This document shows positions 1 through 8,764 of a stretch of DNA of 25,078 nucleotides, piece by piece. A program made the translations under genes and the position numbers. Within the stretch, counting starts at the first letter, position 1. Each line of letters begins with the position of its first letter. Source of the stretch: Alphaproteobacteria bacterium (GTDB taxonomy: Bacteria > Pseudomonadota > Alphaproteobacteria > M2410); NCBI GenBank assembly GCA_021774955.1, contig JAJFIN010000437.1:1-25078 (forward strand), given 5' to 3'. The notes under the pieces were generated by a model. It was not told the origin of the DNA, did no database searches, and was given only the letters and a program-made list of their open reading frames with translations.

Positions 1-24
1 CTTCATATATCGCCGAAGGAATAT

Positions 25-729
25 TTACCATGTTTCTTTTATAAATTGATTAAGGCCTGACGCCAGGAGCAATGCCAAACCCCCGGCCAGAGCCGCAAAC
101 AGTGCAAATTCTTCTCCTGTGCTGCCTAGTTTGGTTAGAAGCGCCATGCAGATCAGAGCCATTGCGGGTATGGTCGCGGCGAGTGTGCTTGGAATATGGG
201 CGGCAGACAAAAGAGCGCCAACAACAGTAATCAGAGTGAGTACTATGACCGCCGGTGCCAGGACGCCAAAAGGAAGATGAGGTACGAGCAGAAATCCTGC
301 GGCTCCCCAAGCTAACGATGTAATAGCTAGTGCGGCAGTATGGTCATCGCGCCATTTCAGCATCATGGTGGTTGTGCGAAGGTCGTTTTGACTGGGCGAT
401 GGGAACAAGGTGTTTTGGGCACGGGCCCAAAGATAGAGATTGCCGACGAGCGCGCTCGCCATAATCACCAACCAGGCAAAAGTCGAGCCAGTCATTCCAT
501 AACCAATAATGAGCAAGGTCAGGATTGCGGTCCCGATGGCGTAATTAAGAGCTCCGAGTGCGAAGCGGCGATGCAGATGTTGAATCTGTATGCGATCAGC
601 TGGCGTAACGCGCTCAATAGCCAATGTTTTGTGATACTTGCTTTGGCGAGATCTTGCGTGATCTATTGGATTGATGTGATTTTGTATTTGGTCATAGGTA
701 TGGGATGGGCGGTGGTCAACACTTGTCAT
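25..729 (-). CDS. Six-helix membrane protein of unknown function
   Basis: A 234-residue protein with a polar N-terminal tail of about 54 residues, then six likely membrane helices at roughly 56-78, 83-104, 130-150, 155-177, 182-200 and 207-228. It ends only six residues after the last helix, with FIKETW and a TAA stop. The start is supported by AGGAG eight bases upstream of the ATG. The layout resembles the N-terminal membrane sensor found on many proteobacterial diguanylate cyclases, but no GGDEF or other output domain follows before the stop. Only 24 bases remain to the window edge, so I cannot tell whether this is a complete small membrane protein or the 5' part of a broken sensor. It is divergent from the exonuclease gene. 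The function is not recognised; the membrane topology is the only firm statement. Confidence 0.7.
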   Translation of the reverse strand: MTSVDHRPSHTYDQIQNHINPIDHARSRQSKYHKTLAIERVTPADRIQIQHLHRRFALGALNYAIGTAILTLLIIGYGMTGSTFAWLVIMASALVGNLYLWARAQNTLFPSPSQNDLRTTTMMLKWRDDHTAALAITSLAWGAAGFLLVPHLPFGVLAPAVIVLTLITVVGALLSAAHIPSTLAATIPAMALICMALLTKLGSTGEEFALFAALAGGLALLLASGLNQFIKETW

Positions 730-842
730 GCAACACTCCTGTCAAGAGATGGCCAAGCTATTGAACCCATGGTTAATGATTGGTTACCAAGGAAGGTGTG
801 TATTAAGATTTTGTCCATTATTGTTGATCGAGCGGGGCTCAT

Positions 843-1427
843 GTGACGAACGGATCGGTGGTCATTTTTGATCTCGAGTATACCGCTTGGGAGGGCTCAA
901 ATGAGCGAGACTGGTCTCATCCGGGCGAATTTCGAGAGATCGTTCAGATTGGAGCGATATCGATTGATGGGGTAAGTCTGGAAGAACAAGAAGTATTTGA
1001 CTGCTTTGTTCGTCCACGGATAAATCCCGATCTATCCGACTATTTCATCAACCTCACCGGAATTACAAATGAAGATGTAAAACGACACGGTGTCGACTTG
1101 TCTGACGCCCATCGTCACTTTTCTGATTTTCTTCAAAAGCGGCTGGCTTTTGCTTATGGCAATGATGATGAAATTATGGCTGAGAATGTTGCTCTTTATG
1201 ACCTTGTGCTGGGTGCCCCTAATATTTCTGCTGTAAATTTGCGGCATTGGTTTAAAGACCACAATGTACCGACGGATGATTATGTGTCGGGTGAGGTGGC
1301 ACAATTCGTTGGCGCACCGATCAACTTGTCGGCGCACAATGCGGTTAACGATGTCCGGTCGATAATAGCGGCTGTGAAACACTTGGTTGGGCAGGGTGCG
1401 GAAAATCCCTTTACGCAAATTTCATAG
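843..1427 (+). CDS. DEDDh-family 3'-5' exonuclease
   Basis: A 194-residue protein of the RNase T / DNA polymerase III epsilon exonuclease fold. Motif Exo I is DLEYT (Asp10, Glu12). Exo II is probably around YGNDDE (Asp108 or Asp109). Exo III is HNAVND (His165, Asp170), which places it in the DEDDh branch using two metal ions. NLTGITNEDV (70-79) is the usual conserved stretch between Exo I and Exo II. The spacing resembles stand-alone KapD/ERI1-like exonucleases that act on RNA or single-stranded ends, but the substrate cannot be read from sequence. The GTG start is the first candidate after an in-frame TGA at 825-827. The ribosome binding site is a weak G-rich stretch (agcgggg). The UMF1 transporter follows after 62 bases and may be co-transcribed. 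Confidence 0.82.
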   Translation: MTNGSVVIFDLEYTAWEGSNERDWSHPGEFREIVQIGAISIDGVSLEEQEVFDCFVRPRINPDLSDYFINLTGITNEDVKRHGVDLSDAHRHFSDFLQKRLAFAYGNDDEIMAENVALYDLVLGAPNISAVNLRHWFKDHNVPTDDYVSGEVAQFVGAPINLSAHNAVNDVRSIIAAVKHLVGQGAENPFTQIS

Positions 1428-1489
1428 CTAAAACGCTGGACAGGACTTACGGCTCCGCCTAGCTTCAACATGAAAACTTGGGAGGGTTC

Positions 1490-2914
1490 GTGGGGTCGAG
1501 TAGTCAAGAAGAGCGTGCACTCAACGCCCTGGGCGGACCTGCAGCAAAACCGCTCGGTCAATTTGGTTGGGCGATGTTCGATTGGGCCAATCAACCCTAT
1601 TACACCATTATCGTCACCATCTTATTTGCACCTTACTTTGTGCAGGAGTTTATCGGTGATGCGGTTCGCGGCCAGCAGATTTATAGTCTGGCGCTGACCA
1701 TTGCCGGAGTTTTTACAGCAATCATGAGCCCAGTTCTGGGAGCGATAGCTGACGTATCCGGCCGGCGTAAACCTTGGATGTTGTTGTTCTCTTTGGGGTT
1801 TGTCATTTCGGTTGCGACATTATGGTTTGCAGAGCCGGGCGCGCCAAACGGAATTGCAGGACCATTTTTAGCGATTATCCTCGCCGCGATCAGCATGGAA
1901 ATCGCGATCGTTTTCAACAATGCCATGTTGCCATCTGTCGCGCCGGCAAACCGTGTCGGATGGCTTTCCGGTTTTGGCTGGGGCATCGGCTATTTTGGCG
2001 GCTTGGTGGCCCTGCTCTTCATTCAATGGTTTTTTGTGTTTCCAGGACAGGTGGCTTTGCCGGGAGTGCCGGGTGTGCCGCTGCTCGGCCTTGATCAATC
2101 AGCGTTTGAGCCGGAGCGGTTCACGGCTCCTTTCGCGGCGGTTTGGTACACCTTGTTTATCCTGCCATTGTTTTTATTCACCCCTGATGGTGACAGCACC
2201 AAAGTCAAATTGAACGTGGCTGTGCGTGATGGGTTGAGCTCACTTAAGAAGACGCTGATGCAGATTCGTGCCTACGGCAATGTTATCCGCTTCTTCATTG
2301 GACGGATGATTTATGCGGATGCGCTGGGCGCCGTTTTTGCGTTCAGCGGGATTTATGCCGCGGCGATTTTCGGTTGGGGGTCGTTGGAGCTTGGTATTTC
2401 CGGTCTGATTATTTTGGTCTTTGCCGGATTTGGCAGCATGGTTGGGGGTTGGCTTGACGACAAGATTGGCTCAAAGCGAACCATTGTCATTGCGGTGACG
2501 TGCCTCATTGTTGCGGCGATTGGGACTGTATCCATTCGCGATGACCGCATTTTGTTTTTGATCACGACCATTCCGGCAAGCTCCCTTGATGGTCTTTTTG
2601 CCGGGGTATCAGAGCAGGTCTATATCCTGTTTGGTTGTTTGACGGGGCTCGGTCTTGGTCCCACGCAATCGGCCAGCCGGACCATGGTTGCCCGCCTGGC
2701 GCCGCGCCACATGGTCGGTGAGTTTTATGGGTTGTTTGCTTTTTCCGGCCAGGCTACGGCGTTTCTGGCACCGGCCCTCATTGGCTATCTTACGGGTGCC
2801 CTGAATGATCCTCGCGCCAGCATTATCGTAATCATTGCAATGTTGGTCATCGGTCTGGTGATCATCTTGCCGGTGCGAGAGGAGCGCGCGGAAATCCCTG
2901 ACACCCGTCCTTAA
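1490..2914 (+). CDS. MFS transporter, UMF1 (Atg22-like) family
   Basis: A polytopic inner-membrane protein of 474 residues. The N-terminal signature FDWANQPYY (30-38) is characteristic of the UMF1 / vacuole-effluxer Atg22-like branch of the major facilitator superfamily. The loop GAIADVSGRRKP after the second or third helix corresponds to the MFS motif A region. A second-half counterpart is the GGWLDDKIGSKR loop. The C-terminal half keeps the family-typical GLGLGPTQSASRTMVARLAP. I place the start at GTG 1490, preceded by GGAGGG; TTG at 1478 would add four residues. The substrate is unknown; fungal Atg22 effluxes amino acids from the vacuole, but that cannot be transferred safely. It ends 18 bases from the convergent creatininase-family gene, with no obvious hairpin terminator between. 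Confidence 0.88.
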   Translation: MGSSSQEERALNALGGPAAKPLGQFGWAMFDWANQPYYTIIVTILFAPYFVQEFIGDAVRGQQIYSLALTIAGVFTAIMSPVLGAIADVSGRRKPWMLLFSLGFVISVATLWFAEPGAPNGIAGPFLAIILAAISMEIAIVFNNAMLPSVAPANRVGWLSGFGWGIGYFGGLVALLFIQWFFVFPGQVALPGVPGVPLLGLDQSAFEPERFTAPFAAVWYTLFILPLFLFTPDGDSTKVKLNVAVRDGLSSLKKTLMQIRAYGNVIRFFIGRMIYADALGAVFAFSGIYAAAIFGWGSLELGISGLIILVFAGFGSMVGGWLDDKIGSKRTIVIAVTCLIVAAIGTVSIRDDRILFLITTIPASSLDGLFAGVSEQVYILFGCLTGLGLGPTQSASRTMVARLAPRHMVGEFYGLFAFSGQATAFLAPALIGYLTGALNDPRASIIVIIAMLVIGLVIILPVREERAEIPDTRP

Positions 2915-2932
2915 AACTGACGTATCAAACCC

Positions 2933-3679
2933 TCACTCGTTGTTAAATTTCTCGAAATCCTCAATGAGAGCAGTGCTGGCTTTTTTGACCAGTTTGCCAC
3001 CATCTTCGGGTGTTGCAAGAGCTGGATTGGAGCCGATGCGACCGTCCGGGAATTTACGCCGGTAATCTTCGGCGTCGGTAAAACGTCCGTTCGGCGCGAT
3101 CTCAGGATCGAGCGGGGCGTTTTTTATGTGGCCGGGATAAGCGAAATAAGTCACCGCTACCTCAGATGGCGTCGCATGGCTGCCATGGCCTTTTTTATAG
3201 AGTTCTTTACACAGAGCAAAGACGCCCGATAATTCCCACCAATTGCGTAGCTTACAGTCAACACGATGCCCATGAGAAGATCCCGGAGGAATTGATGATT
3301 GCGCGTAGACTTCGGCAAAGGCTGCATCGATGGTGGTGCTGTTGCCGCCGTGACCATTGAGGAAATAGACCTTTTCAAAGCCATGATGGGCGAGTGAGTT
3401 TATCCAGTCGCACAGGGTCGCAATCATGGTTGAGGGGCGCAGGGTCATGGAGCCTGCGAAAGCCAGGTGATGTTGGGCGCAACCAACATTGAAGGTAGGC
3501 CCCACAAGAAGGTCCGCCTCTTCGGCGGCGGCAAGGGCGATGATCTCGGGGCACAACGCGTCTGTACCGATAAAGCCCGTGGGCCCGTGCTGCTCGGTCG
3601 AGCCAATGGGAATGATAATCCCTTTTGATCGCTCAAGATAAGCCTCGACTTCAGGCCAGGTGGAAAGATGCAACTGCAT
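2933..3679 (-). CDS. Creatininase-family amidohydrolase
   Basis: A 248-residue protein of the creatininase / MftE-ArfB fold. Visible metal-site segments are PIGSTEQHGP (Glu and His ligands), GTDALCPEI (Asp), and FLNGHGGNSTT with the conserved HGGN; VGCAQHHLAFAGSMTL is the family's substrate-loop region. Members hydrolyse cyclic amides or formamide-type C-N bonds, or trim C-terminal peptides in mycofactocin maturation. None of the other mycofactocin genes is present here, so MftE is not claimed. I chose the ATG at 3677-3679 because AGAGG lies seven bases upstream and the protein then starts directly with the conserved MQLHLSTWPEVEAYL. An upstream ATG at 3746-3748 has no ribosome binding site. 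It is divergent from the CoA-transferase, with 113 bases between, and could share regulation with it. Confidence 0.85.
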   Translation of the reverse strand: MQLHLSTWPEVEAYLERSKGIIIPIGSTEQHGPTGFIGTDALCPEIIALAAAEEADLLVGPTFNVGCAQHHLAFAGSMTLRPSTMIATLCDWINSLAHHGFEKVYFLNGHGGNSTTIDAAFAEVYAQSSIPPGSSHGHRVDCKLRNWWELSGVFALCKELYKKGHGSHATPSEVAVTYFAYPGHIKNAPLDPEIAPNGRFTDAEDYRRKFPDGRIGSNPALATPEDGGKLVKKASTALIEDFEKFNNE

Positions 3680-3792
3680 AGAGGGACCTCTGTCATGCTC
3701 GGTAAATTTTGTGCCCATCGTCCCACCATGTGCATGATGGTTTGTCAATGTTAGTGGCGCGCATTAGGATGCTTTAAAAAAAGGGAGGCACA

Positions 3793-5004
3793 ATGTCGAA
3801 AGCCAATAAAGGCCCACTTGCCGGAATAAAAATCCTCGATATGACGAGCGTGTTGCTCGGTCCTTATGCGACCCAAATCTTGGGCGATATGGGGGCTGAT
3901 GTGATCAAGGTCGAGAACCCCGGTGGCGATATCATCCGCTATGGTGGCCCCAGCCGGTCGAAAGGCATGGGGCCAATCTATATGACGGTCAATCGCAACA
4001 AGCGTTCACTTGTGCTCGACCTCAAAAAGGACAGCGCTAAGAAAATTCTGAAAGATCTTATCAAGCAGAGTGATGTGTTTATTCACAATGTTCGCCAGGG
4101 CGGCATTTCGCGATTAGGTTTTGACTACGACAATGTCAAAGCGCTGAAGCCCGACATCCTTTATGTCCATGCGGTGGGCTATGGCTCGAAGGGTGCTTAT
4201 GAGGGGCGTCAAGCCTATGATGATTTGGTGCAATCGGCCTCGGGGGCGGCTAATCTATTGGGCCGCCTCGATGGCAATCCCGAACCGCGTTACATTCCGG
4301 CCTTGATTGCCGATAAGACCACCGGGCTCCACGCGGTCTATGCAGTGCTGGCGGGCCTGTTTCATCGCGAGCGTACCGGCGAGGGGCAGCGCATCGAGGT
4401 GCCGATGCTTGAAAGCTTTGTCTCATTCTTGATGGCCGAGCATCTTTACGGCCATACTTTCGATCCGCCGATGAGCCATACCGGCTATACGCGCGTTATC
4501 AATCCCAACCGTAAACCGTACAAAACCAAGGACGGCTATCTCGGCATCATGCCCTACAGCGATGATCAGTGGGCCGAGTTCTTTCGTTTGGGCGGCAAGG
4601 GGGAGGTTTGGGATGATCCGCGGTTTTCAACGTTTGATGAGCGAACAAAGAACATCAAGGCGCTCTATGGCTTGATCGGAGAAACAACGGAAACGAAAAC
4701 CACCGATGAATGGGCCGACCTCTTAGAGAAGGCCAATATTCCGGCCATGCGGGTCAATGATCTCGACGATTTGGCAAGCGACGAACATCTGACGAGTGTT
4801 GGATTTTTTGAGCGCCGCGACCATCCGACCGAAGGCCCTTGGGTATCGATGAAGCCGCCGGTCGATTTTGAGAAATCACCCTGCTCCATCCGCCGGGATC
4901 CGCCGCGGCTCGGCATCGATGGAGAAGAAATTCTATCGGAGCTCGGTTATTCTGAAGACGATATTGCAACCTTGAGGGCTGATGGTGTTTTGGGCGCCTC
5001 TTGA
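3793..5004 (+). CDS. CaiB/BaiF (class III) CoA-transferase
   Basis: A 403-residue member of the formyl-CoA transferase / L-carnitine CoA-transferase family, which moves CoA between carboxylic acids through a mixed anhydride on an aspartate. Family marks include the N-terminal GIKILDMTSVLLGPYATQ, GADVIKVENPGGD, NRNKRSLVLDLK, and the catalytic Asp174 within IADKTTGLHAVYA. The C-terminal part EILSELGYSEDDI is the usual ending. The length is normal. AGGGAGG five bases before the ATG supports the start. The acyl substrate is unknown. The acetyl-CoA synthetase starts 105 bases downstream on the same strand, and the pair may feed a common acyl-CoA pool. A BaiF/CaiB protein that is not part of a carnitine or oxalate cluster is common in alphaproteobacteria and is usually of undefined specificity. 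Confidence 0.92.
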   Translation: MSKANKGPLAGIKILDMTSVLLGPYATQILGDMGADVIKVENPGGDIIRYGGPSRSKGMGPIYMTVNRNKRSLVLDLKKDSAKKILKDLIKQSDVFIHNVRQGGISRLGFDYDNVKALKPDILYVHAVGYGSKGAYEGRQAYDDLVQSASGAANLLGRLDGNPEPRYIPALIADKTTGLHAVYAVLAGLFHRERTGEGQRIEVPMLESFVSFLMAEHLYGHTFDPPMSHTGYTRVINPNRKPYKTKDGYLGIMPYSDDQWAEFFRLGGKGEVWDDPRFSTFDERTKNIKALYGLIGETTETKTTDEWADLLEKANIPAMRVNDLDDLASDEHLTSVGFFERRDHPTEGPWVSMKPPVDFEKSPCSIRRDPPRLGIDGEEILSELGYSEDDIATLRADGVLGAS

Positions 5005-5109
5005 GGCAGATCATTGGACCCATAGTTTTTTGTCGTTCATAATGGTTGAGACCGGAGCCAATCGGCTCTAGCGTGGCACGATGCAATCTAATGTGGTGGG
5101 AGAGTTTTG

Positions 5110-7068
5110 ATGGGTGAACATCATCATGCCGAGAATATGGTTTTTCCAGTTTCTGACGCCTGGGCGAAACGCGCTCACGCCGATAAAGCGACTTACCAAA
5201 AGCTCTATGATCAAAGCGTTTCCGACCCGGATGGCTTTTGGAGCGAGCAAGGCAAGAAGCTCGATTGGATCAAACCCTATACCAAGGTCAAGAATACGAC
5301 TTTTGAGCCGGACGCGGTCTCAATCCGCTGGTATGAGGATGGCACGCTTAATGTCAGCGCCAATTGCATTGACCGCCATTTAGAAACACGCGGCGATCAG
5401 GTCGCGATCATCTGGGAAGGCGATGAGCCAAGCCAAGACAAAAGCATCACTTATCGCGAGCTTCATGCCGAGGTCTCGAAATTCGCTAATGTCTTAAAAG
5501 CCCAAGGCGTCAAGAAGGGTGATCGCGTCACCATTTATATGCCGATGATCTTGGAGGCGGCCTATGCCATGCTCGCCTGCACGCGCATTGGCGCCGTTCA
5601 CTCGGTGGTGTTTGGCGGGTTCTCGCCGGATTCACTGGCGGGCCGTATTCTCGATTGCACATCAACCTGTGTCATCACGGCGGATGAAGGCGTGCGCGGC
5701 GGCAAGGCGATCCCCCTTAAAGTCAATACCGATAAAGCGTTGGAGAAATGCCCCGACGTCAATTCGGTCATTGTCGTTGAGCGCACAGGTTCAGGTGTCG
5801 CCATGCAGTCTGGTCGCGATGTTTGGTATCACGAAGAAGCGGCCAAAGTTTCAGGCGATTGCCCGCCGGAGGAAATGAACGCAGAAGACCCGCTGTTCAT
5901 TCTTTATACGTCGGGCTCGACCGGCAAACCTAAAGGCGTGCTTCACACGACGGGCGGGTACACGGTTTTTGCTGCTATGACCCATCAGTATGTTTTCGAT
6001 TATCACGACGGCGATATTTATTGGTGTACGGCGGATGTTGGATGGGTAACGGGCCATAGCTATATCATATACGGGCCGCTGGCCAATGGGGCCACGACGC
6101 TGATGTTTGAAGGCGTGCCGAACTACCCGGATTCTTCCCGTTTCTGGCAGGTTTGTGACAAACACAAAGTCAATATTTTCTATACCGCGCCAACGGCGAT
6201 CCGCGCCCTTATGCGTGAAGGTGATGGGCCGGTGACGGCTACTGACCGAACATCGCTGCGCCTTCTCGGAACGGTCGGCGAGCCGATCAATCCGGAAGCC
6301 TGGCTTTGGTATCATGAAGTGGTGGGCGATAAACGCTGCCCGATTGTCGATACGTGGTGGCAGACCGAAACGGGTGGTATCTTGATCTCGCCTTTACCGG
6401 GCGCAATTGATCTCAAACCGGGTTCCGCGACGCTGCCTTTCTTTGGTATTAAAGCAGCGATTGTCGATGCCGACGGCAAGGTTCAAGAGGGCGCGTGCGA
6501 GGGCAATCTCGTCATGCTCGATTCGTGGCCAGGGCAGGCGCGCACGCTTTACGGCAATCATGACCGCTTCATGGAGACCTACTTCTCGACCTACGCCAAT
6601 ATGTATTTCGCTGGTGATGGCTGCCGGCGTGACGAAGACGGTTATTATTGGATCACCGGTCGGGTCGATGATGTGATCAATGTGTCCGGTCATCGCATGG
6701 GCACAGCGGAAGTCGAATCGGCACTGGTCGCCCATGAAGATGTGTCGGAGGCGGCGGTTGTTGGTTATCCGCATGAAATCAAAGGCCAGGGTATCTATGC
6801 CTATGTGACCCTCACCGCGGGGATCGAACCGACAGAAGACTTGCGCAAAGAACTGGTTGGTTGGGTCCGGACAGAAATCGGCCCAATTGCCTCACCGGAT
6901 CTCATTCAATGGGCGCCGAGTTTGCCGAAAACGCGGTCCGGTAAAATCATGCGGCGGATCTTGCGCAAAATTGCCGAAAACGACTTTAGCCAATTAGGCG
7001 ACACGTCGACACTGGCCGACCCGGCCGTGGTTGATGATCTCATCGAAAACCGGATGAACCGTGCATGA
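5110..7068 (+). CDS. acsA: Acetyl-CoA synthetase (AMP-forming)
   Basis: A 652-residue ANL-superfamily ligase converting acetate, ATP and CoA to acetyl-CoA, AMP and pyrophosphate in the cytoplasm. The phosphate-binding loop is YTSGSTGKPKG (266-276). DVGWVTGHSY and DTWWQTETGG (Trp416-Trp417) form the small acyl pocket, and the bulky Trp favours acetate over longer acids. The C-terminal domain has GRVDDVINVSGHRMGTAEVE and ends with RSGKIMRRILRKI. Lys612 there is the lysine that protein acetylation silences in enteric Acs, so post-translational control is plausible. The start is ATG 5110, preceded by GGGAGAG; a TTG directly before it would add one residue. Its TGA overlaps the ATG of the following SDR gene (ATGA), which indicates translational coupling. 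Confidence 0.96.
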   Translation: MGEHHHAENMVFPVSDAWAKRAHADKATYQKLYDQSVSDPDGFWSEQGKKLDWIKPYTKVKNTTFEPDAVSIRWYEDGTLNVSANCIDRHLETRGDQVAIIWEGDEPSQDKSITYRELHAEVSKFANVLKAQGVKKGDRVTIYMPMILEAAYAMLACTRIGAVHSVVFGGFSPDSLAGRILDCTSTCVITADEGVRGGKAIPLKVNTDKALEKCPDVNSVIVVERTGSGVAMQSGRDVWYHEEAAKVSGDCPPEEMNAEDPLFILYTSGSTGKPKGVLHTTGGYTVFAAMTHQYVFDYHDGDIYWCTADVGWVTGHSYIIYGPLANGATTLMFEGVPNYPDSSRFWQVCDKHKVNIFYTAPTAIRALMREGDGPVTATDRTSLRLLGTVGEPINPEAWLWYHEVVGDKRCPIVDTWWQTETGGILISPLPGAIDLKPGSATLPFFGIKAAIVDADGKVQEGACEGNLVMLDSWPGQARTLYGNHDRFMETYFSTYANMYFAGDGCRRDEDGYYWITGRVDDVINVSGHRMGTAEVESALVAHEDVSEAAVVGYPHEIKGQGIYAYVTLTAGIEPTEDLRKELVGWVRTEIGPIASPDLIQWAPSLPKTRSGKIMRRILRKIAENDFSQLGDTSTLADPAVVDDLIENRMNRA

Positions 7069-7886
7069 ACACTGACCAGGCGCGCGAGCGTTGGGCCTTG
7101 GTAACGGGCGCTTCGGCGGGGATTGGCACAGCTTTCGCGCGCGATCTGGCGGCCAGGGGCTTTAATGTGGTTTTGGTGGCGCGTCGCGCCGAGCGGCTCA
7201 ACCAACTTGGCGCTGAGCTTGAAGATCAACATGGCATTAAAACCCTAGTTGCCGCGGTGGACCTCTCTCAAGGTGGCGCGCGCGAACGCCTGTTCAAGGC
7301 GACAGAGGCGCAAAATATTCAAATAGAAATGCTCGTGAATAATGCCGGTTTTGGTATTGACAAGGGGTATACGGAGCAAGAACTCGATGACCAAGCGGCG
7401 ATGTTGCAGGTGCTGGTCACAACGGTCGCCCAAACGTGCCGCCTTTATTTACCAGGCATGGTGGCACGCGGTCATGGGCGGATCATCAATGTGGCGTCGA
7501 TGGCGGGTGTCATGCCGACGATTATCGGCCAGAGCCTTTACGGGGCGTGCAAATCGTTTGTCATCAAGCTGTCAGAGAATCTGCATCTTGAATATGGGGA
7601 TAAGGGAATCAATGTGACCGCGGTTTGCCCCGGTCTGACGCGTACGGAGTTTTTTGGTCCCGCCAATATGGAAGACGATGTTAAAGATGTTGGGGATTTT
7701 GCTTGGTCGGAACCTGAGGAGATTGCGGCGTTGGGGATTGAGGCGGTGACGGCGGGCGAGCCACTTGCTCTGCCCAAAGGGTTTTACCGAACCTATGCTC
7801 GAATTGTTGGCCTGTTGCCGCGATGGGTTCAATATTGGATGGTACGTAAATTCAACAAAACCGCATCCGGAACGAACCCCCATTAG
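7065..7886 (+). CDS. SDR-family NAD(P)-dependent oxidoreductase (copy 1)
   Basis: A 273-residue short-chain dehydrogenase. The dinucleotide-binding motif TGASAGIG is at 14-21, the Asn motif NNAG at 92-95, the active-site Ser near 145 in NVASMAG, and the Tyr-Lys pair is YGACK (Tyr159, Lys163). VVLVARRAERL after beta-2 carries basic residues where NADPH-preferring members hold the 2'-phosphate, so NADP(H) is the likelier cofactor (inference). It belongs to the DltE/YqjQ-like group; the substrate is unknown. Its start codon overlaps the acsA stop, and a similar SDR gene starts 19 bases after its stop. The C-terminal tail LPRWVQYWMVRKFNK is rich in aromatic and basic residues and may touch the membrane. 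Confidence 0.93.
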   Translation: MNTDQARERWALVTGASAGIGTAFARDLAARGFNVVLVARRAERLNQLGAELEDQHGIKTLVAAVDLSQGGARERLFKATEAQNIQIEMLVNNAGFGIDKGYTEQELDDQAAMLQVLVTTVAQTCRLYLPGMVARGHGRIINVASMAGVMPTIIGQSLYGACKSFVIKLSENLHLEYGDKGINVTAVCPGLTRTEFFGPANMEDDVKDVGDFAWSEPEEIAALGIEAVTAGEPLALPKGFYRTYARIVGLLPRWVQYWMVRKFNKTASGTNPH

Positions 7887-7905
7887 CATATAGAGAGGGA
7901 GAGCT

Positions 7906-8718
7906 ATGACTGAGAGAGAGCAACGCTGGGCTCTGATCACCGGGGCGTCAGCCGGGATCGGTGAAGAATGTGCCAATGTCTTTGCGCAGAATGGGTTCAA
8001 TGTGGTTTTGGTGGCCCGGCGCGAAGACCGCTTGCGCAAACACGCCAATTGGTTGGAGAGTAAATATGGCGTTGAAACTCATGTGATCCAAGCGGATTTG
8101 GAAAAAGCTGATGCCTGTCATGCGGTTTTTGATGAGACAGAACGCATGGGGTTAGAGATTTCGGCGCTGGTCAATAATGCCGGTTACGGGGTGCCAGGAC
8201 ATTTTTCGGCTTCGGAATGGGCCCATCATGAAGCTTCGATTGAACTGATGGTCACGGCCGTGTGTCGCCTCACCTATCTTTATCTCGCCAAAATGAAAGA
8301 GCACCATTATGGACGGATCATCAATGTGGCGTCTTTAGCAGCTCTTGTACCCGGCAGCGCAGGTCATACGCTCTACGGGGCGCAGAAGGCGTTCCTGGTC
8401 AAATTTTCGCAAAGTCTGTGGGCGGAGAATTATGGCTCTGGCGTTCATGTGTCGGCGCTGTGCCCCGGGTTCACCTATAGTGAGTTTCACGATGTCATTG
8501 GGGTACGTGAGCAGATGAGCGAACTGCCAAAATTCATGTGGATGGACGCCAAGACCGTGGCTGAGCAAGGTTTTCAGGCGGTGATGGACAACAAGCCGGT
8601 CTATGTCAATGGCCGCTGGAACAAGTTTGTCGCCTGGATGGCGCGCCATCTGCCACCGTCTTTGATAGAGGCAATTATTCGCCGCCAGTCAGCCAAAGTG
8701 AGGCGGCAGGAGGTTTGA
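7906..8718 (+). CDS. SDR-family NAD(P)-dependent oxidoreductase (copy 2)
   Basis: A 270-residue short-chain dehydrogenase clearly related to its upstream neighbour. It shares the opening RWAL-TGASAGIG (motif at 13-20), the VVLVARREDRL stretch, NNAGYG (90-95) and NVASLAA, with the catalytic pair Tyr157-Lys161 in YGAQK. The two genes look like an old tandem duplication: similarity is strongest in the Rossmann half and much weaker in the substrate-facing C-terminal third, where copy 2 has GFTYSEFHDVIGVREQM. This suggests different substrates. GAGAGGGAGA just before the ATG is a strong ribosome binding site. The C-terminus again has a hydrophobic then basic pattern (VAWMARHLPPSLIEAIIRR), which could anchor it to the membrane face. 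Probably in one operon with acsA. Confidence 0.92.
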   Translation: MTEREQRWALITGASAGIGEECANVFAQNGFNVVLVARREDRLRKHANWLESKYGVETHVIQADLEKADACHAVFDETERMGLEISALVNNAGYGVPGHFSASEWAHHEASIELMVTAVCRLTYLYLAKMKEHHYGRIINVASLAALVPGSAGHTLYGAQKAFLVKFSQSLWAENYGSGVHVSALCPGFTYSEFHDVIGVREQMSELPKFMWMDAKTVAEQGFQAVMDNKPVYVNGRWNKFVAWMARHLPPSLIEAIIRRQSAKVRRQEV

Positions 8719-8764
8719 AGGCCATCCTTCGATGCGCCGACAATGTGGCCCAAATGCTTCTCAT

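Noticed and set aside
340..846. A 168-codon plus-strand open frame opposite the six-helix membrane gene
   Set aside because: It is mostly antisense to a gene with a good ribosome binding site and a coherent membrane profile, it crosses the divergent promoter gap, and its translation shows no recognisable pattern.
2933..3679. MftE mycofactocin maturation peptidase
   Set aside because: The fold fits, but no mycofactocin precursor, radical SAM or glycosyltransferase gene lies in the window; only the general creatininase family is supported.
4996..5007. Palindrome GCCTCTTGAGGC at the CoA-transferase stop as a terminator
   Set aside because: The loop would be only two bases and the T-tract at about 5026 is too far away; part of it is coding sequence.
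5851..6315. A 154-codon minus-strand open frame inside acsA
   Set aside because: It is antisense to the best conserved part of acetyl-CoA synthetase; it is a by-product of codon bias with no family resemblance.
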